Positions 17,036 to 24,833 of a stretch of DNA of 64,000 nucleotides are shown in pieces. This DNA is from Salinarimonas sp046292825 (lineage in GTDB: Bacteria; Pseudomonadota; Alphaproteobacteria; Rhizobiales; Beijerinckiaceae). Positions within the stretch are counted from its first letter, which is position 1; every line of letters starts with the position of its first letter. Location: the NCBI RefSeq assembly GCF_046292825.1, contig NZ_JBKBQG010000001.1, positions 186,001 through 250,000 on the forward strand, written 5' to 3'. The translations under genes were made by a program, and so were the position numbers. The notes below the pieces were generated by a model. That model did no database searches. It worked only from the letters and a program-made list of their open reading frames with translations, and was not told the DNA's origin.

Positions 17036-17410
17036 TTGGCAGACGAACCCCGCAAGGAGCCGTCCCCGGTCTCCGCCGGCCTCGCCGGGCGCTGTCCCCG
17101 GTGCGGCGAAGGGCGCATGTTCGACGGCTATCTCGCCCTCGCCAAACGCTGCGAGCGCTGCGATCTCGATTACGATTTCGCCGATGCGGCGGACGGTCCC
17201 GCCGTGTTCGTGATGTTCATCGTCGGCTTCCTCGAGGTCGGGCTCGCCATGTGGCTCGAATTCGCCTACGAGCCGCCGGTGATCGTGCACATCCTCCTGT
17301 GGTTTCCGTTGACCGCGATCCTGAGCCTCGCTTTGGTGCGCCCGCTCAAGGGCGTCATGGTCGCGCTGCAATATCACCACCGCGCCGAGGAAGGGCGGCT
17401 CGAGCGATGA
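17036..17410 (+). CDS. DUF983 family zinc-ribbon membrane protein
   Basis: A 124-residue protein with an N-terminal zinc ribbon (C-P-R-C-G-E-G ... R-C-E-R-C-D-L-D-Y) and two C-terminal membrane helices, the DUF983 layout. This family is regularly found beside aa3 oxidase genes; an assembly role is presumed but unproven. A TTG start at 17036 is chosen because GAGGAG lies 8 bases upstream and gives the family-like M-A-D-E-P. Upstream in-frame ATGs at 16928 and 16961 would place the terminator hairpin inside the gene. Confidence 0.85.
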   Translation: MADEPRKEPSPVSAGLAGRCPRCGEGRMFDGYLALAKRCERCDLDYDFADAADGPAVFVMFIVGFLEVGLAMWLEFAYEPPVIVHILLWFPLTAILSLALVRPLKGVMVALQYHHRAEEGRLER

Positions 17411-17423
17411 GGAGTGGGTCCGC

Positions 17424-18203
17424 ATGACGACGACGCGCCTCGACGGCGGCCTGTCCGCGCAGCCGCGCCGCCTGCGCGGGCTGATCATGGCGGCGATCGC
17501 CACCGCGATCTCCCTCGCCATCCTGGTCTCGCTCGGCCTCTGGCAGCTCGATCGCCTCGCCTGGAAGGAGGGCGTCATCGCCCGCATCGAGGCGCGCGCC
17601 CATGCCGCGCCCGTCGCGCTTCCCCCGCCCGCGCAATGGGCGGCGCTCGATCCCGCCGAATACGAATATCGCCGCGTTCTCGTCGAGGGCCGCTTCCGCC
17701 ATGCGGACGAGGCGCGCGTGCACGGCCTGATGCCGAGCCGCACGCGCGGCCAGCCCGTGCAGGGCTTCTACCTGATGACGCCGCTCGAGACGGACGAGGG
17801 AGCGACGGTCCTCGTCAATCGCGGCTTCGTCCCGACCGAGCTCGTCGCCGAGGCGGACCGGCCTGAGGGGCGCGCGGCGATCGTGGGGCTGATGCGCCCC
17901 TCCGAGATCCGCACGGCCTTCGTGCCAGAGAACCGGCCCGAGAGCGACGTCTGGTTCACCCGCGACGTCCCCGCGATCGCGCAGGCGCGCGGCATCGAGG
18001 GTGTCGCGCCGTTCTTCGTCGATGCGGTGCTCGACGAGAGCGGGCCGATGTGGCCGCGCGGCGGGGCGAGCGTGCTCGAGCCGTCGAACAACCATCTGCA
18101 ATACGCGCTCACCTGGTTCTCGCTCGCGGGCGTGCTCGCCGTCGTCTTCCTCGTCTTCGCCGCCCGCGCGCTCTCGGAGCCGCGTCGCTCGAACGGGGCG
18201 TGA
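17424..18203 (+). CDS. SURF1 family cytochrome oxidase biogenesis protein
   Basis: SURF1 proteins help insert heme A into subunit I. The 259-residue protein has the two-helix SURF1 layout: a first helix at about 27-48 ending in the signature L-G-L-W-Q-L-D-R-L-A-W-K, a periplasmic domain with the N-R-G-F-V-P motif, and a C-terminal helix (about 230-250) preceded by N-N-H-L-Q-Y-A-L-T-W-F. It lies 13 bases after the DUF983 gene, and a hairpin follows. Confidence 0.92.
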   Translation: MTTTRLDGGLSAQPRRLRGLIMAAIATAISLAILVSLGLWQLDRLAWKEGVIARIEARAHAAPVALPPPAQWAALDPAEYEYRRVLVEGRFRHADEARVHGLMPSRTRGQPVQGFYLMTPLETDEGATVLVNRGFVPTELVAEADRPEGRAAIVGLMRPSEIRTAFVPENRPESDVWFTRDVPAIAQARGIEGVAPFFVDAVLDESGPMWPRGGASVLEPSNNHLQYALTWFSLAGVLAVVFLVFAARALSEPRRSNGA

Positions 18204-18211
18204 GCGCGGAG

Positions 18212-18240
18212 GTCGCGGGGCGCTACCCCCGCGACGTCTT
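18212..18240 (+). terminator. Terminator-like hairpin after the SURF1 gene
   Basis: Perfect 9-bp stem GTCGCGGGG / CCCCGCGAC with a 6-nt loop, followed by GTCTT. Its position at the end of the oxidase gene group supports it as the operon terminator. Confidence 0.55.
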
Positions 18241-18325
18241 GCGCCATTGAACGAATAGGGAACGTCACCTATCTTGCACGCTCATCCCCCGGCGCGTCCC
18301 CCGCGCCGCACCGAGCGGCTCCTCC

Positions 18326-19543
18326 ATGGACGAACGTCTCTCGCGCAAGCTGACCATCCTCGCGGATGCCGCGAAATACGATGCCTCCTGCGCCTCGTCG
18401 AGCGCGCCGCGGCGGTCCTCGCGCAAGGACGGGCTCGGCTCCGCGGGCGGCACCGGCATCTGCCACGCCTATACGCCGGACGGGCGCTGCGTCTCGCTCC
18501 TCAAGATCCTTCTGACGAATTATTGCCTCTACGATTGCGCCTATTGCATCAACCGCCGCTCCTCTAACGTCGCGCGCGCGCGCTTTTCCGTCGAGGAGGT
18601 GGTGCAGCTGACGCTCAGCTTCTACAAGCGCAACTATATCGAGGGCCTGTTCCTCTCATCCGGCATCATCCGCGACGCCGATTACACGATGGAGGAGCTC
18701 ATCCGCGTGGCGCGCACCTTGCGCGAGACGCATCTCTTCCGCGGCTACATCCATCTCAAGACGATCCCCGAGGCGAGCCCCGCGCTCGTCGAGGAAGCGG
18801 GCTTGTGGGCCGACCGGCTCTCGATCAACGTGGAACTGCCCCAGAAGGAGAGCCTCGCCGCGCTCGCGCCCGAGAAGCGCGCCGAGACGATCGAGGGCGC
18901 CATGGGCCGCATGGGCGCGCGCATCGCGCAGGCCAAGGCCGAGCGGCGCGGGCCGCGCTACGCGCCGGCCGGGCAGTCGACGCAGATGATCGTCGGCGCC
19001 GACGCCGCGACCGACGCGCACGTGCTCGCCCGTTCCAATGCGCTCTACAACGGCTACGGGCTGCGGCGCGTCTATTATTCCGCCTTCTCGCCGATCCCGG
19101 AGGCGAGCCGCGTCCTGCCCGTCAAGCCGCCGCCGCTGCAGCGCGAGAACCGGCTCTACCAGGCCGATTGGCTGATGCGCTTCTACGGCTTCTCGGTCGG
19201 CGAGATCGTCGAGGCGGCGCCCGCGGGCATGCTCGACCTCGAGATCGACCCGAAGCTCGCCTGGGCGCTCGCCAACCGCGCGCGCTTTCCGGTGGACGTC
19301 AACACGGCCGATCGGGAGATGCTCCTGCGCGTGCCGGGGCTCGGCACCAAGGCGGTGGCGAAGATCCTGTCCGCGCGCCGGCACGGGCGGCTGCGGCTCG
19401 ACGACGTGGCGCGGCTCGCGGGCTCCGTGAAGCGCGCGCGCGCCTTCATCGCCTGCCTCGATCACAATCCCGGCACGCTGCTCGACAGCGCCGATCTGCG
19501 CGCGCGGCTCGCGCCGCCGGCGGCTCAGCTCTCGTTGTTCTGA
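18326..19543 (+). CDS. Putative DNA modification/repair radical SAM protein
   Basis: The 405-residue protein carries the radical-SAM iron-sulphur motif C67-x3-C71-x2-C74 (N-Y-C-L-Y-D-C-A-Y-C) in an N-terminal TIM-barrel domain. Near the C-terminus is a helix-hairpin-helix DNA-binding motif (V-P-G-L-G-T-K-A-V-A-K-I-L, about 330-345). This combination is the family described as a putative DNA modification/repair radical SAM protein (TIGR03916), nearly always paired with the gene that follows. Here the stop and next start share one base (TGATG), so the two are coupled. The chemical reaction is unknown. Confidence 0.9.
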   Translation: MDERLSRKLTILADAAKYDASCASSSAPRRSSRKDGLGSAGGTGICHAYTPDGRCVSLLKILLTNYCLYDCAYCINRRSSNVARARFSVEEVVQLTLSFYKRNYIEGLFLSSGIIRDADYTMEELIRVARTLRETHLFRGYIHLKTIPEASPALVEEAGLWADRLSINVELPQKESLAALAPEKRAETIEGAMGRMGARIAQAKAERRGPRYAPAGQSTQMIVGADAATDAHVLARSNALYNGYGLRRVYYSAFSPIPEASRVLPVKPPPLQRENRLYQADWLMRFYGFSVGEIVEAAPAGMLDLEIDPKLAWALANRARFPVDVNTADREMLLRVPGLGTKAVAKILSARRHGRLRLDDVARLAGSVKRARAFIACLDHNPGTLLDSADLRARLAPPAAQLSLF

Positions 19544-20997
19544 TGCGCCGCGTCGTCCTCGCCCCCGGTGCCGACGTGACCGGTTTCCGGCATGCGGCGC
19601 GTGCGCTCGTGGCGGAGGGGGTCGCTCCGGAGGCGGTCGCGATCGAGGCGGGGGAGGGGGCCGCGCCCGGCCTGTTCGAGGCGCCGCCGCTCCCCGACGC
19701 GCCGCCGCTCGCGCTGCCGCGCGCGGTCGCCGATCTCGTCGCGAGCGTGGGCATGCACCGCGATCCCGAGCGCTGGGATCTCCTTTACGCCCTCGTCTTC
19801 CGCGTCGCCTCCGGCGAGCGGCGGCTCGTCGAGAACGCGGCCGACCCGCTCGTCCACCGTCTCCAGCGCATGCGCAAGAATGTGGGGCGCGACATCCACA
19901 AGATGCACGCCTTCGTCCGCTTCCGGCAGGCGCACGACGAGGCCGGCGAGCACTTCCTCGCCTGGTTCGAGCCCGAGCATTTCATTCTCGAGGCCGTCGG
20001 CCCCTTCTTTCGCGACCGCTTCGGGGCGATGCGCTTCTCGATCCGCACCCCGATCGGCTCGATCGATTGGGACCGCGCCCGCCTCACCTACGGCCCGCCG
20101 GGCCGCCGCGAGGACGTGCCGGCGCAGGACGCCTTCGAGGAGGGCTGGCGCACCTATTACGGCGCGACCTTCAACCCCGCCCGCCTCAACACGCAGGCGA
20201 TGCGCGCCGAGATGCCGAAGAAGTACTGGCGCAATCTCCCCGAGGCGCAGCTCATCCCGAGCCTCGTCCGCAAGGCCTCCTCGCGCGTTGAGGACATGCT
20301 GACGAAGGAGCCGACGATGCCGCACAAGCGCGAGCCCAAGGCCGCGCTCGCCCGCCTGGAGACGCGCCTCGCCGAGGGCGAGACGCGCGAGCGTCCCGCC
20401 TCGCGCGCGGCGCTCGAGGCGCTGGTGCGCGCCTATGCGCCGCCCGACGGCTTCTCGCCGCGCATGGTGCCGGGGGAGGGGCCGGACGATCCGCTGATCG
20501 CCTTCGTCGGCGAGCAGCCGGGCGATCAGGAGGATCTCGCCGGGCGCCCCTTCGTCGGCCCGGCCGGGCAGCTCCTCGACCGCGCGATGCAGGAGGCCGG
20601 CATTGACCGGGCGGAGGCCTATCTCACAAACGCCGTCAAGCACTTCAAATACACGCCGCGCGGCAAGCGCCGCATCCACCAGAAGCCGAACGCGGGCGAG
20701 GTCGCGCATTATCGCTGGTGGCTGAAGGAGGAGCTCGCCCTCGTGCGCCCGCGCCTCGTCGTGGCGCTCGGCGCGACCGCGCTCCTCGCGCTCTCCGGGC
20801 GCGCGGGGCCGCTGCATGCCGCGCGCGGGCCGGCGCGGTTCGAGGGCGCGGACGGCGCGGGCCTGCCCGGCCACGTCACCGTCCACCCCTCCTACCTCCT
20901 GCGCCTGCCCGATCCCGACGCCAAGGCCCGCGCCTGGCGCGACTTCGTCGCCGATCTCGCGCAGGCGAACGAGGCCGCGCGCGCGCTCGCGGCGTAG
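19543..20997 (+). CDS. Fused DUF4130-type protein and UdgX-like uracil-DNA glycosylase
   Basis: A 484-residue two-domain protein. Residues 1 to about 245 match the TIGR03915/DUF4130 partner of the radical SAM protein (M-H-A-F-V-R-F-R). Residues about 255-484 are a family 4-like uracil-DNA glycosylase with the UdgX marks. These are motif A G323-E-Q-P-G-D-Q-E-D and the R-loop K375-R-R-I-H379-Q-K-P; this His is the residue that forms a covalent bond with the abasic site in characterised UdgX. The distal H-P-S-Y-L-L-R motif is also present. UdgX captures uracil in DNA irreversibly. The upstream gene is translationally coupled, suggesting a joint DNA-damage function. Confidence 0.92.
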   Translation: MRRVVLAPGADVTGFRHAARALVAEGVAPEAVAIEAGEGAAPGLFEAPPLPDAPPLALPRAVADLVASVGMHRDPERWDLLYALVFRVASGERRLVENAADPLVHRLQRMRKNVGRDIHKMHAFVRFRQAHDEAGEHFLAWFEPEHFILEAVGPFFRDRFGAMRFSIRTPIGSIDWDRARLTYGPPGRREDVPAQDAFEEGWRTYYGATFNPARLNTQAMRAEMPKKYWRNLPEAQLIPSLVRKASSRVEDMLTKEPTMPHKREPKAALARLETRLAEGETRERPASRAALEALVRAYAPPDGFSPRMVPGEGPDDPLIAFVGEQPGDQEDLAGRPFVGPAGQLLDRAMQEAGIDRAEAYLTNAVKHFKYTPRGKRRIHQKPNAGEVAHYRWWLKEELALVRPRLVVALGATALLALSGRAGPLHAARGPARFEGADGAGLPGHVTVHPSYLLRLPDPDAKARAWRDFVADLAQANEAARALAA

Positions 20998-21040
20998 CGT
21001 CGTCGCAGCCTGCGGCTCAGGCTTGGGGGATCTCCCCGCT

Positions 21041-21218
21041 CGTCATTCCGGGGCGCGATAGCGAGCCCGGAACCCAGAACCACGACGGTCCTTCGAGCGC
21101 GCATGCGCGCTCGCTCTCCACCTCCAGGCAGTCGATGCGTCGAAGGACGCAGCCTATAGGCTGCTCATCCGACGTCGGGGGTCTGGATTCCGGGTTCGCT
21201 TCGCGCCCCGGAATGACG
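21041..21218. repeat. 178-bp nested palindromic repeat element
   Basis: Terminal inverted arms of about 37 bases (21041-21078 and 21182-21218) begin and end with CGTCATTCCGGGGCGCGA and its complement; they differ at only three positions. Inside are a second pair, GTCCTTCGA (21088-21096) / TCGAAGGAC (21140-21148), a perfect 18-base palindrome (21095-21112) and a perfect 16-base palindrome (21149-21164). Elements with this end sequence are dispersed between genes in Hyphomicrobiales. It has no coding capacity and could fold into a long branched RNA or DNA hairpin. Confidence 0.75.
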
Positions 21219-21275
21219 GCGTCGGGGTTCCAGGAGACGGGTTCGCAAGCTCTCAGCCCTGTCCCAGATTGCCGC

Positions 21276-21533
21276 CTAGTCCTGGCCCAGCTTGCGGCGC
21301 ATGGCGTCGATGCGCTTCGAGGCCTCCGCCTTGTCGAGCTGCGGGTCGTAGGCGTGCGGGTCGTGGGCCTGCTCGGCGAGCGTCTTGAGATAGGAGGCCT
21401 GGGCGCCCGTCATCGGCTCGTGACCGGTGACCCAGTCCTCCGGGTCCTTCTCCTGGTTGTCGGCGGGCGGGCCGAGCTTCGGGTTCTCGACCTCCTGGGG
21501 ATCGGGATGGGCGCCGCGGGCGGGGCGGGTCAT
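21276..21533 (-). CDS. DUF3072 family protein
   Basis: An 85-residue hydrophilic protein. The C-terminal half carries the DUF3072 pattern: P-M-T-G-A-Q-A-S-Y-L-K-T-L-A-E-Q-A, then a K-A-E-A-S-K-R-I-D helix. GGAGG stands just before the ATG at 21533; the longer upstream frame is Arg/Ala-rich and unlikely. The family is small, often seen with stress proteins, and has no known function. It is divergent from the trpG-like gene. Confidence 0.8.
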   Translation of the reverse strand: MTRPARGAHPDPQEVENPKLGPPADNQEKDPEDWVTGHEPMTGAQASYLKTLAEQAHDPHAYDPQLDKAEASKRIDAMRRKLGQD

Positions 21534-21666
21534 CGAGGGCCTCCGTTCTGTGCTTGTTCTCTCTCCCGCCAACGCCGCCGCAGGGCGCGCGGTTCCGGCG
21601 CGTTGCGCCGCCCGCGCCCCGTCTGCTAAAGCTCGCGCACACACCCGCCGGAGGTCGCCCCCAGCG

Positions 21667-22254
21667 ATGCGCGTCGTCCTGATCGACAATTACGACAGCT
21701 TCACCTGGAACCTCGTCCATCTGGCGAGCCGGTTCACGCGCGACATCGACGTGGTGCGCAACGACGCGCGCTCGACGCAGGCGATCCTGGACGGCGGCTA
21801 CGACGCGATCCTGCTCTCGCCGGGCCCGGGCACGCCGGACGAGGCGGGCATCTGCCTCGAGGTGATCGAGAAAGGGGCGGGGCGGGTGCCGATCTTCGGC
21901 GTGTGCCTCGGGCTCCAGGCGATCGGCCAGGCCTTCGGCGCCCGCGTCGTGCGCGCGCCTCTCCCGATGCATGGCAAGACGAGCGCGATTCGCCATTCCG
22001 GCACCGGCCTCTTCGCCGGCTGCCCGCAGGACCTGGTGACGACGCGCTATCACAGCCTCGTCGTCGACCGCGACACCTTGCCCGACGACCTCGTCGTCGA
22101 GGCGCAGAGCGAGGACGGGCTCGTGATGGCCGCCTCTCACCGCACGCTGCCGGTCCAGGGCGTCCAGTTCCACCCCGAGAGCATCCTCACCGAGCACGGC
22201 GACACCATCCTCGGCAATTTCTTCGAGACCGCGCGGGCGCATCGGAACGCGTGA
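21667..22254 (+). CDS. Glutamine amidotransferase of anthranilate/aminodeoxychorismate synthase (component II)
   Basis: The 195-residue class I glutaminase supplies ammonia to a TrpE- or PabB-type partner. It has the family start I-D-N-Y-D-S-F-T-W-N-L, the oxyanion S-P-G-P-G-T-P, the nucleophile Cys in F-G-V-C-L-G-L-Q and the catalytic H-P-E-S-I-L-T near the C-terminus. No trpE, trpD or pabB lies nearby, so trpG and pabA cannot be separated; one subunit often serves both pathways. It ends about 60 bases before a convergent gene. Confidence 0.9.
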   Translation: MRVVLIDNYDSFTWNLVHLASRFTRDIDVVRNDARSTQAILDGGYDAILLSPGPGTPDEAGICLEVIEKGAGRVPIFGVCLGLQAIGQAFGARVVRAPLPMHGKTSAIRHSGTGLFAGCPQDLVTTRYHSLVVDRDTLPDDLVVEAQSEDGLVMAASHRTLPVQGVQFHPESILTEHGDTILGNFFETARAHRNA

Positions 22255-22318
22255 GGGTGGCATCCTCCCGGGCCGCCGGGCGGGCCGTGAAGGAAGCACG
22301 CGACGCGATTCCGAACGC

Positions 22319-23257
22319 TCACCGGGCGCGCTTCTCCCGGCGCAGGGTCACCTTGATGCCGCCGCTCTTCTCGGTGAGCGAGATGTCCTCGAGAAAGCCG
22401 ATCGTGCCGTCCGTGCGCAGCCCGCGCAGCTGGGCCTTGATGCGCGGACCCTCGCGATCCTCGTCGGCGATGTCGAACAGGTAATAGGCGGCGCGGTGGG
22501 TGATTGTGCCGCCGCGCGACGACGCGGAGGGGGCGCCGACCACGGGTACCGGCCCGTGCGGCCCCGGGATCGTCGCGACCGAGCCGATATGGTTGTGCCC
22601 GTGCAGAACGAGCTCGGCGCCGACGCGGGCGATCATCGTCTCGAACTTGCGCGCGTCGGTGAGATTGCGGCCGGCCGAGGCGCCCGCGACATGGGGCGGG
22701 TGGTGGATCATCACGACGCGGATGAGCCCCTCGTCGCGCAAGCCCGCCAGGATCTCCTCCGTCGCCTCCATCTGCCGGCGGCCCATGCGGCCGGACGCCA
22801 CGAACGGCGCGGTCGGGATCGCCGAGGAGAGGCCGACGAGCGCCACGTGCCCGCGCCGCCGCACGAAGGGGAAGCGCCCGAGCTTGCCCGTGTCGTCCTC
22901 CGTCCAGGGTCCGCAGACGGCGAGCAGGCCCGCGAGCGCGCCCTCGATATAGGCGTCGTGATTGCCGGGCACGAAGCTGACGCGGTCCGGCGGCCCCAGC
23001 CCTTCGAGGAAGACGCGCGCCGTCGACCATTCCTCGGAGAGCCCGATATTCGACACGTCCCCGGTACAGGCGATATGGTCCGGCGCCTGATCGTGGATGT
23101 CGGACACGAGCGCGGCGAGCAGCTCCATGTCGTGCGCCTTGTCGCGGCCACGATGCCAGTTGATGTAGCCGGTCAAGCGCTTGTTCAGCAGCTCGCGCAA
23201 GCGCGGCCGCGGCAGAGGTCCCACATGGGGGTCGGTGAGATGAGCGATCCGAAACAT
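22319..23257 (-). CDS. Calcineurin-like metallophosphoesterase
   Basis: The 312-residue protein carries all metallophosphoesterase blocks in order: H-L-T-D-P-H near residue 7, G-D-V (in A-C-T-G-D-V), G-N-H-D, H-H-P-P and G-H-N-H. These coordinate the two metals. It is most like CpdA/GpdQ-type enzymes that cut phosphodiesters, but the substrate is unknown. The start at 23257 gives M-F-R-I-A-H-L-T-D, the usual family N-terminus. No signal peptide, so cytoplasmic. Confidence 0.88.
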   Translation of the reverse strand: MFRIAHLTDPHVGPLPRPRLRELLNKRLTGYINWHRGRDKAHDMELLAALVSDIHDQAPDHIACTGDVSNIGLSEEWSTARVFLEGLGPPDRVSFVPGNHDAYIEGALAGLLAVCGPWTEDDTGKLGRFPFVRRRGHVALVGLSSAIPTAPFVASGRMGRRQMEATEEILAGLRDEGLIRVVMIHHPPHVAGASAGRNLTDARKFETMIARVGAELVLHGHNHIGSVATIPGPHGPVPVVGAPSASSRGGTITHRAAYYLFDIADEDREGPRIKAQLRGLRTDGTIGFLEDISLTEKSGGIKVTLRREKRAR

Positions 23258-23358
23258 CGTCTTCCGGGAACGTGCGAGCCTCGCGCACAGTTCGCCCGGC
23301 CCGGACGTCACGTCAACCCGGAGCTATGCCGCACCGACGATTTCGAATCGCCTTCGCC

Positions 23359-23478
23359 TCAGATCTGAGCGCCCGGCAGGAGCGTCGCGCGCACGCGGCG
23401 GTCGGTCAGGTCGACCGCCGGGGACCAGACGAAGCGCGAACGGCCGCGGCGCAGGAGCGAGAGGAAGAGGGCGATCAT
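23359..23478 (-). CDS. Possible 39-residue peptide, unknown
   Basis: A short minus-strand frame (MIALFLSLLRRGRSRF... ending PGAQI) in the gap between the metallophosphoesterase and Nudix genes. It begins with a small hydrophobic segment and has only a weak GTGAG-type ribosome site. Codon composition is GC3-rich like that of real genes. Treat as tentative. Confidence 0.25.
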   Translation of the reverse strand: MIALFLSLLRRGRSRFVWSPAVDLTDRRVRATLLPGAQI

Positions 23479-23611
23479 GGCGGGAACTCACGTGCAAGCG
23501 TTGCTTTAAGGGTATATCGGCCGAGATTGTGGCGCCCGCGTGACGCATGGGCCGGCGTGGAACGTAGACGAGACATGCGGTAGATGCATGCGGGAGACGA
23601 ATGGAGACCCG

Positions 23612-24094
23612 ATGACGAAGCGCGATCCCGACCTGATGCTGCCGAGCCTGCCGCGCGCGCTCGTCCACCTGTTCTGGCGCTTTTCGCGCGGGATGACGCT
23701 CGGGGTGCGCGGGGTGGTGCGCGACGAGGACGGGCGCGTCCTCCTCGTGCGGCACACCTACACGCCGGGATGGCATCTGCCCGGCGGCGGCGTCGAGCCC
23801 GGCGAGACCGCGCAGGCGGCGCTCCTGCGCGAGCTCGACGAGGAGGCGGGCGTCGCGCCGACGAGCCCGCTCGTCCTGCACGGCGCCTTCTTCAACAAGG
23901 CCGTCTCGCGGCGCGACCACGTGCTCGTCTTCCTCGTCGACGACCATGTCCGCGACGACGGGCGACGGCGCGCGCGGGAGATCGCCGAGACGCGCTTCTT
24001 CGACCCGCGCGCGCTGCCGGAGGACACCACGCCCGGCACGCGCCGGCGCCTGGCCGAACTGGAGGACGGCGTGCCGATCGCCGCGACCTGGTGA
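23612..24094 (+). CDS. Nudix hydrolase
   Basis: A 160-residue protein with a complete Nudix box, G-x5-E-x7-R-E-L-x-E-E-x-G-V (GGGVEPGETAQ then REL and EEAGV). This binds Mg2+ and hydrolyses nucleoside diphosphates linked to another group. The W-H-L-P-G-G-G approach is typical. Substrate unknown. ATG at 23612 is preferred to the GTG at 23540 because GGAG lies 8 bases upstream. The preceding gap of about 350 bases holds only the tentative 39-residue frame. Confidence 0.88.
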   Translation: MTKRDPDLMLPSLPRALVHLFWRFSRGMTLGVRGVVRDEDGRVLLVRHTYTPGWHLPGGGVEPGETAQAALLRELDEEAGVAPTSPLVLHGAFFNKAVSRRDHVLVFLVDDHVRDDGRRRAREIAETRFFDPRALPEDTTPGTRRRLAELEDGVPIAATW

Positions 24095-24313
24095 CGTTGC
24101 GCGCCGTCGCGCGCGCTGCTACATCGGCGCCGACAACAGGGTCACGGGCGCTCGGTCGCGGGCGCCGGAGAGCGGGGGGCGAGGCATGAGGGGCGAGCGG
24201 GGTTTCGAGCGACGACGCTGATCGCGTCCGACGCGTGCCGACCCGATCCCGTCCCGCCGCGCGGCCCCCCGGCCCCGGCGCTCCCCTTCCCGCCCCGTAG
24301 AGCGGACCCCGCC

Positions 24314-24829
24314 ATGACCGAACTCTCCCTCACCATCCGGCCCGAGGCGCCGGGCGATGCCGATGCGATCGAGCGGCTGCACGAGCGCGCCTTCGGCCCG
24401 GGCCGCTTCGCGCGCACGGCCTATCGCCTGCGCGAGGGCGCGCCGCACGATCTCTCCCTCTCCTTCACCGCCAATGTCGGGACGCTGCTCGTCGGCTCGG
24501 TGCGGCTCTCGCCGATCTGGGCGGGGCGCGTTCCGGCCCTGGTGCTCGGGCCGTTGACCGTCGAGCCCGCCTTCGAGAATCGCGGCATCGGCGCGGCCCT
24601 GATGCGCCGCGCGCTCGAGGCGGCGCGCGCGGCCGGGCATACGCTCGTGCTCCTTGTCGGCGACGCGCCCTATTACGCGCGCTTCGGCTTCTCCCCCGTC
24701 CCCCGCGGCCGCCTCGAAATGCCCGGCCCCGTCGACCCGGCCCGCTTCCTCGCCTGCGAGCTGGCGGAGGGCGCGCTCGCGGGCGCGAGCGGGCCGGTGC
24801 GGGCACGCGCGGCTTCGCCCGCGGCGTGA
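24314..24829 (+). CDS. GNAT family N-acetyltransferase (YhbS-like)
   Basis: A 171-residue protein with the GNAT fold. It shows an N-terminal strand-helix with I-R-P-E, a central L-G-P-L-T-V-E-P strand and the acetyl-CoA pyrophosphate loop N-R-G-I-G-A-A-L-M-R-R-A. The Y-Y-A-R-F-G-F-S-P segment is typical of YhbS-like members. Substrate unknown. It converges on phaC, with four bases between the stops. Confidence 0.88.
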   Translation: MTELSLTIRPEAPGDADAIERLHERAFGPGRFARTAYRLREGAPHDLSLSFTANVGTLLVGSVRLSPIWAGRVPALVLGPLTVEPAFENRGIGAALMRRALEAARAAGHTLVLLVGDAPYYARFGFSPVPRGRLEMPGPVDPARFLACELAEGALAGASGPVRARAASPAA

Positions 24830-24833
24830 GGGC

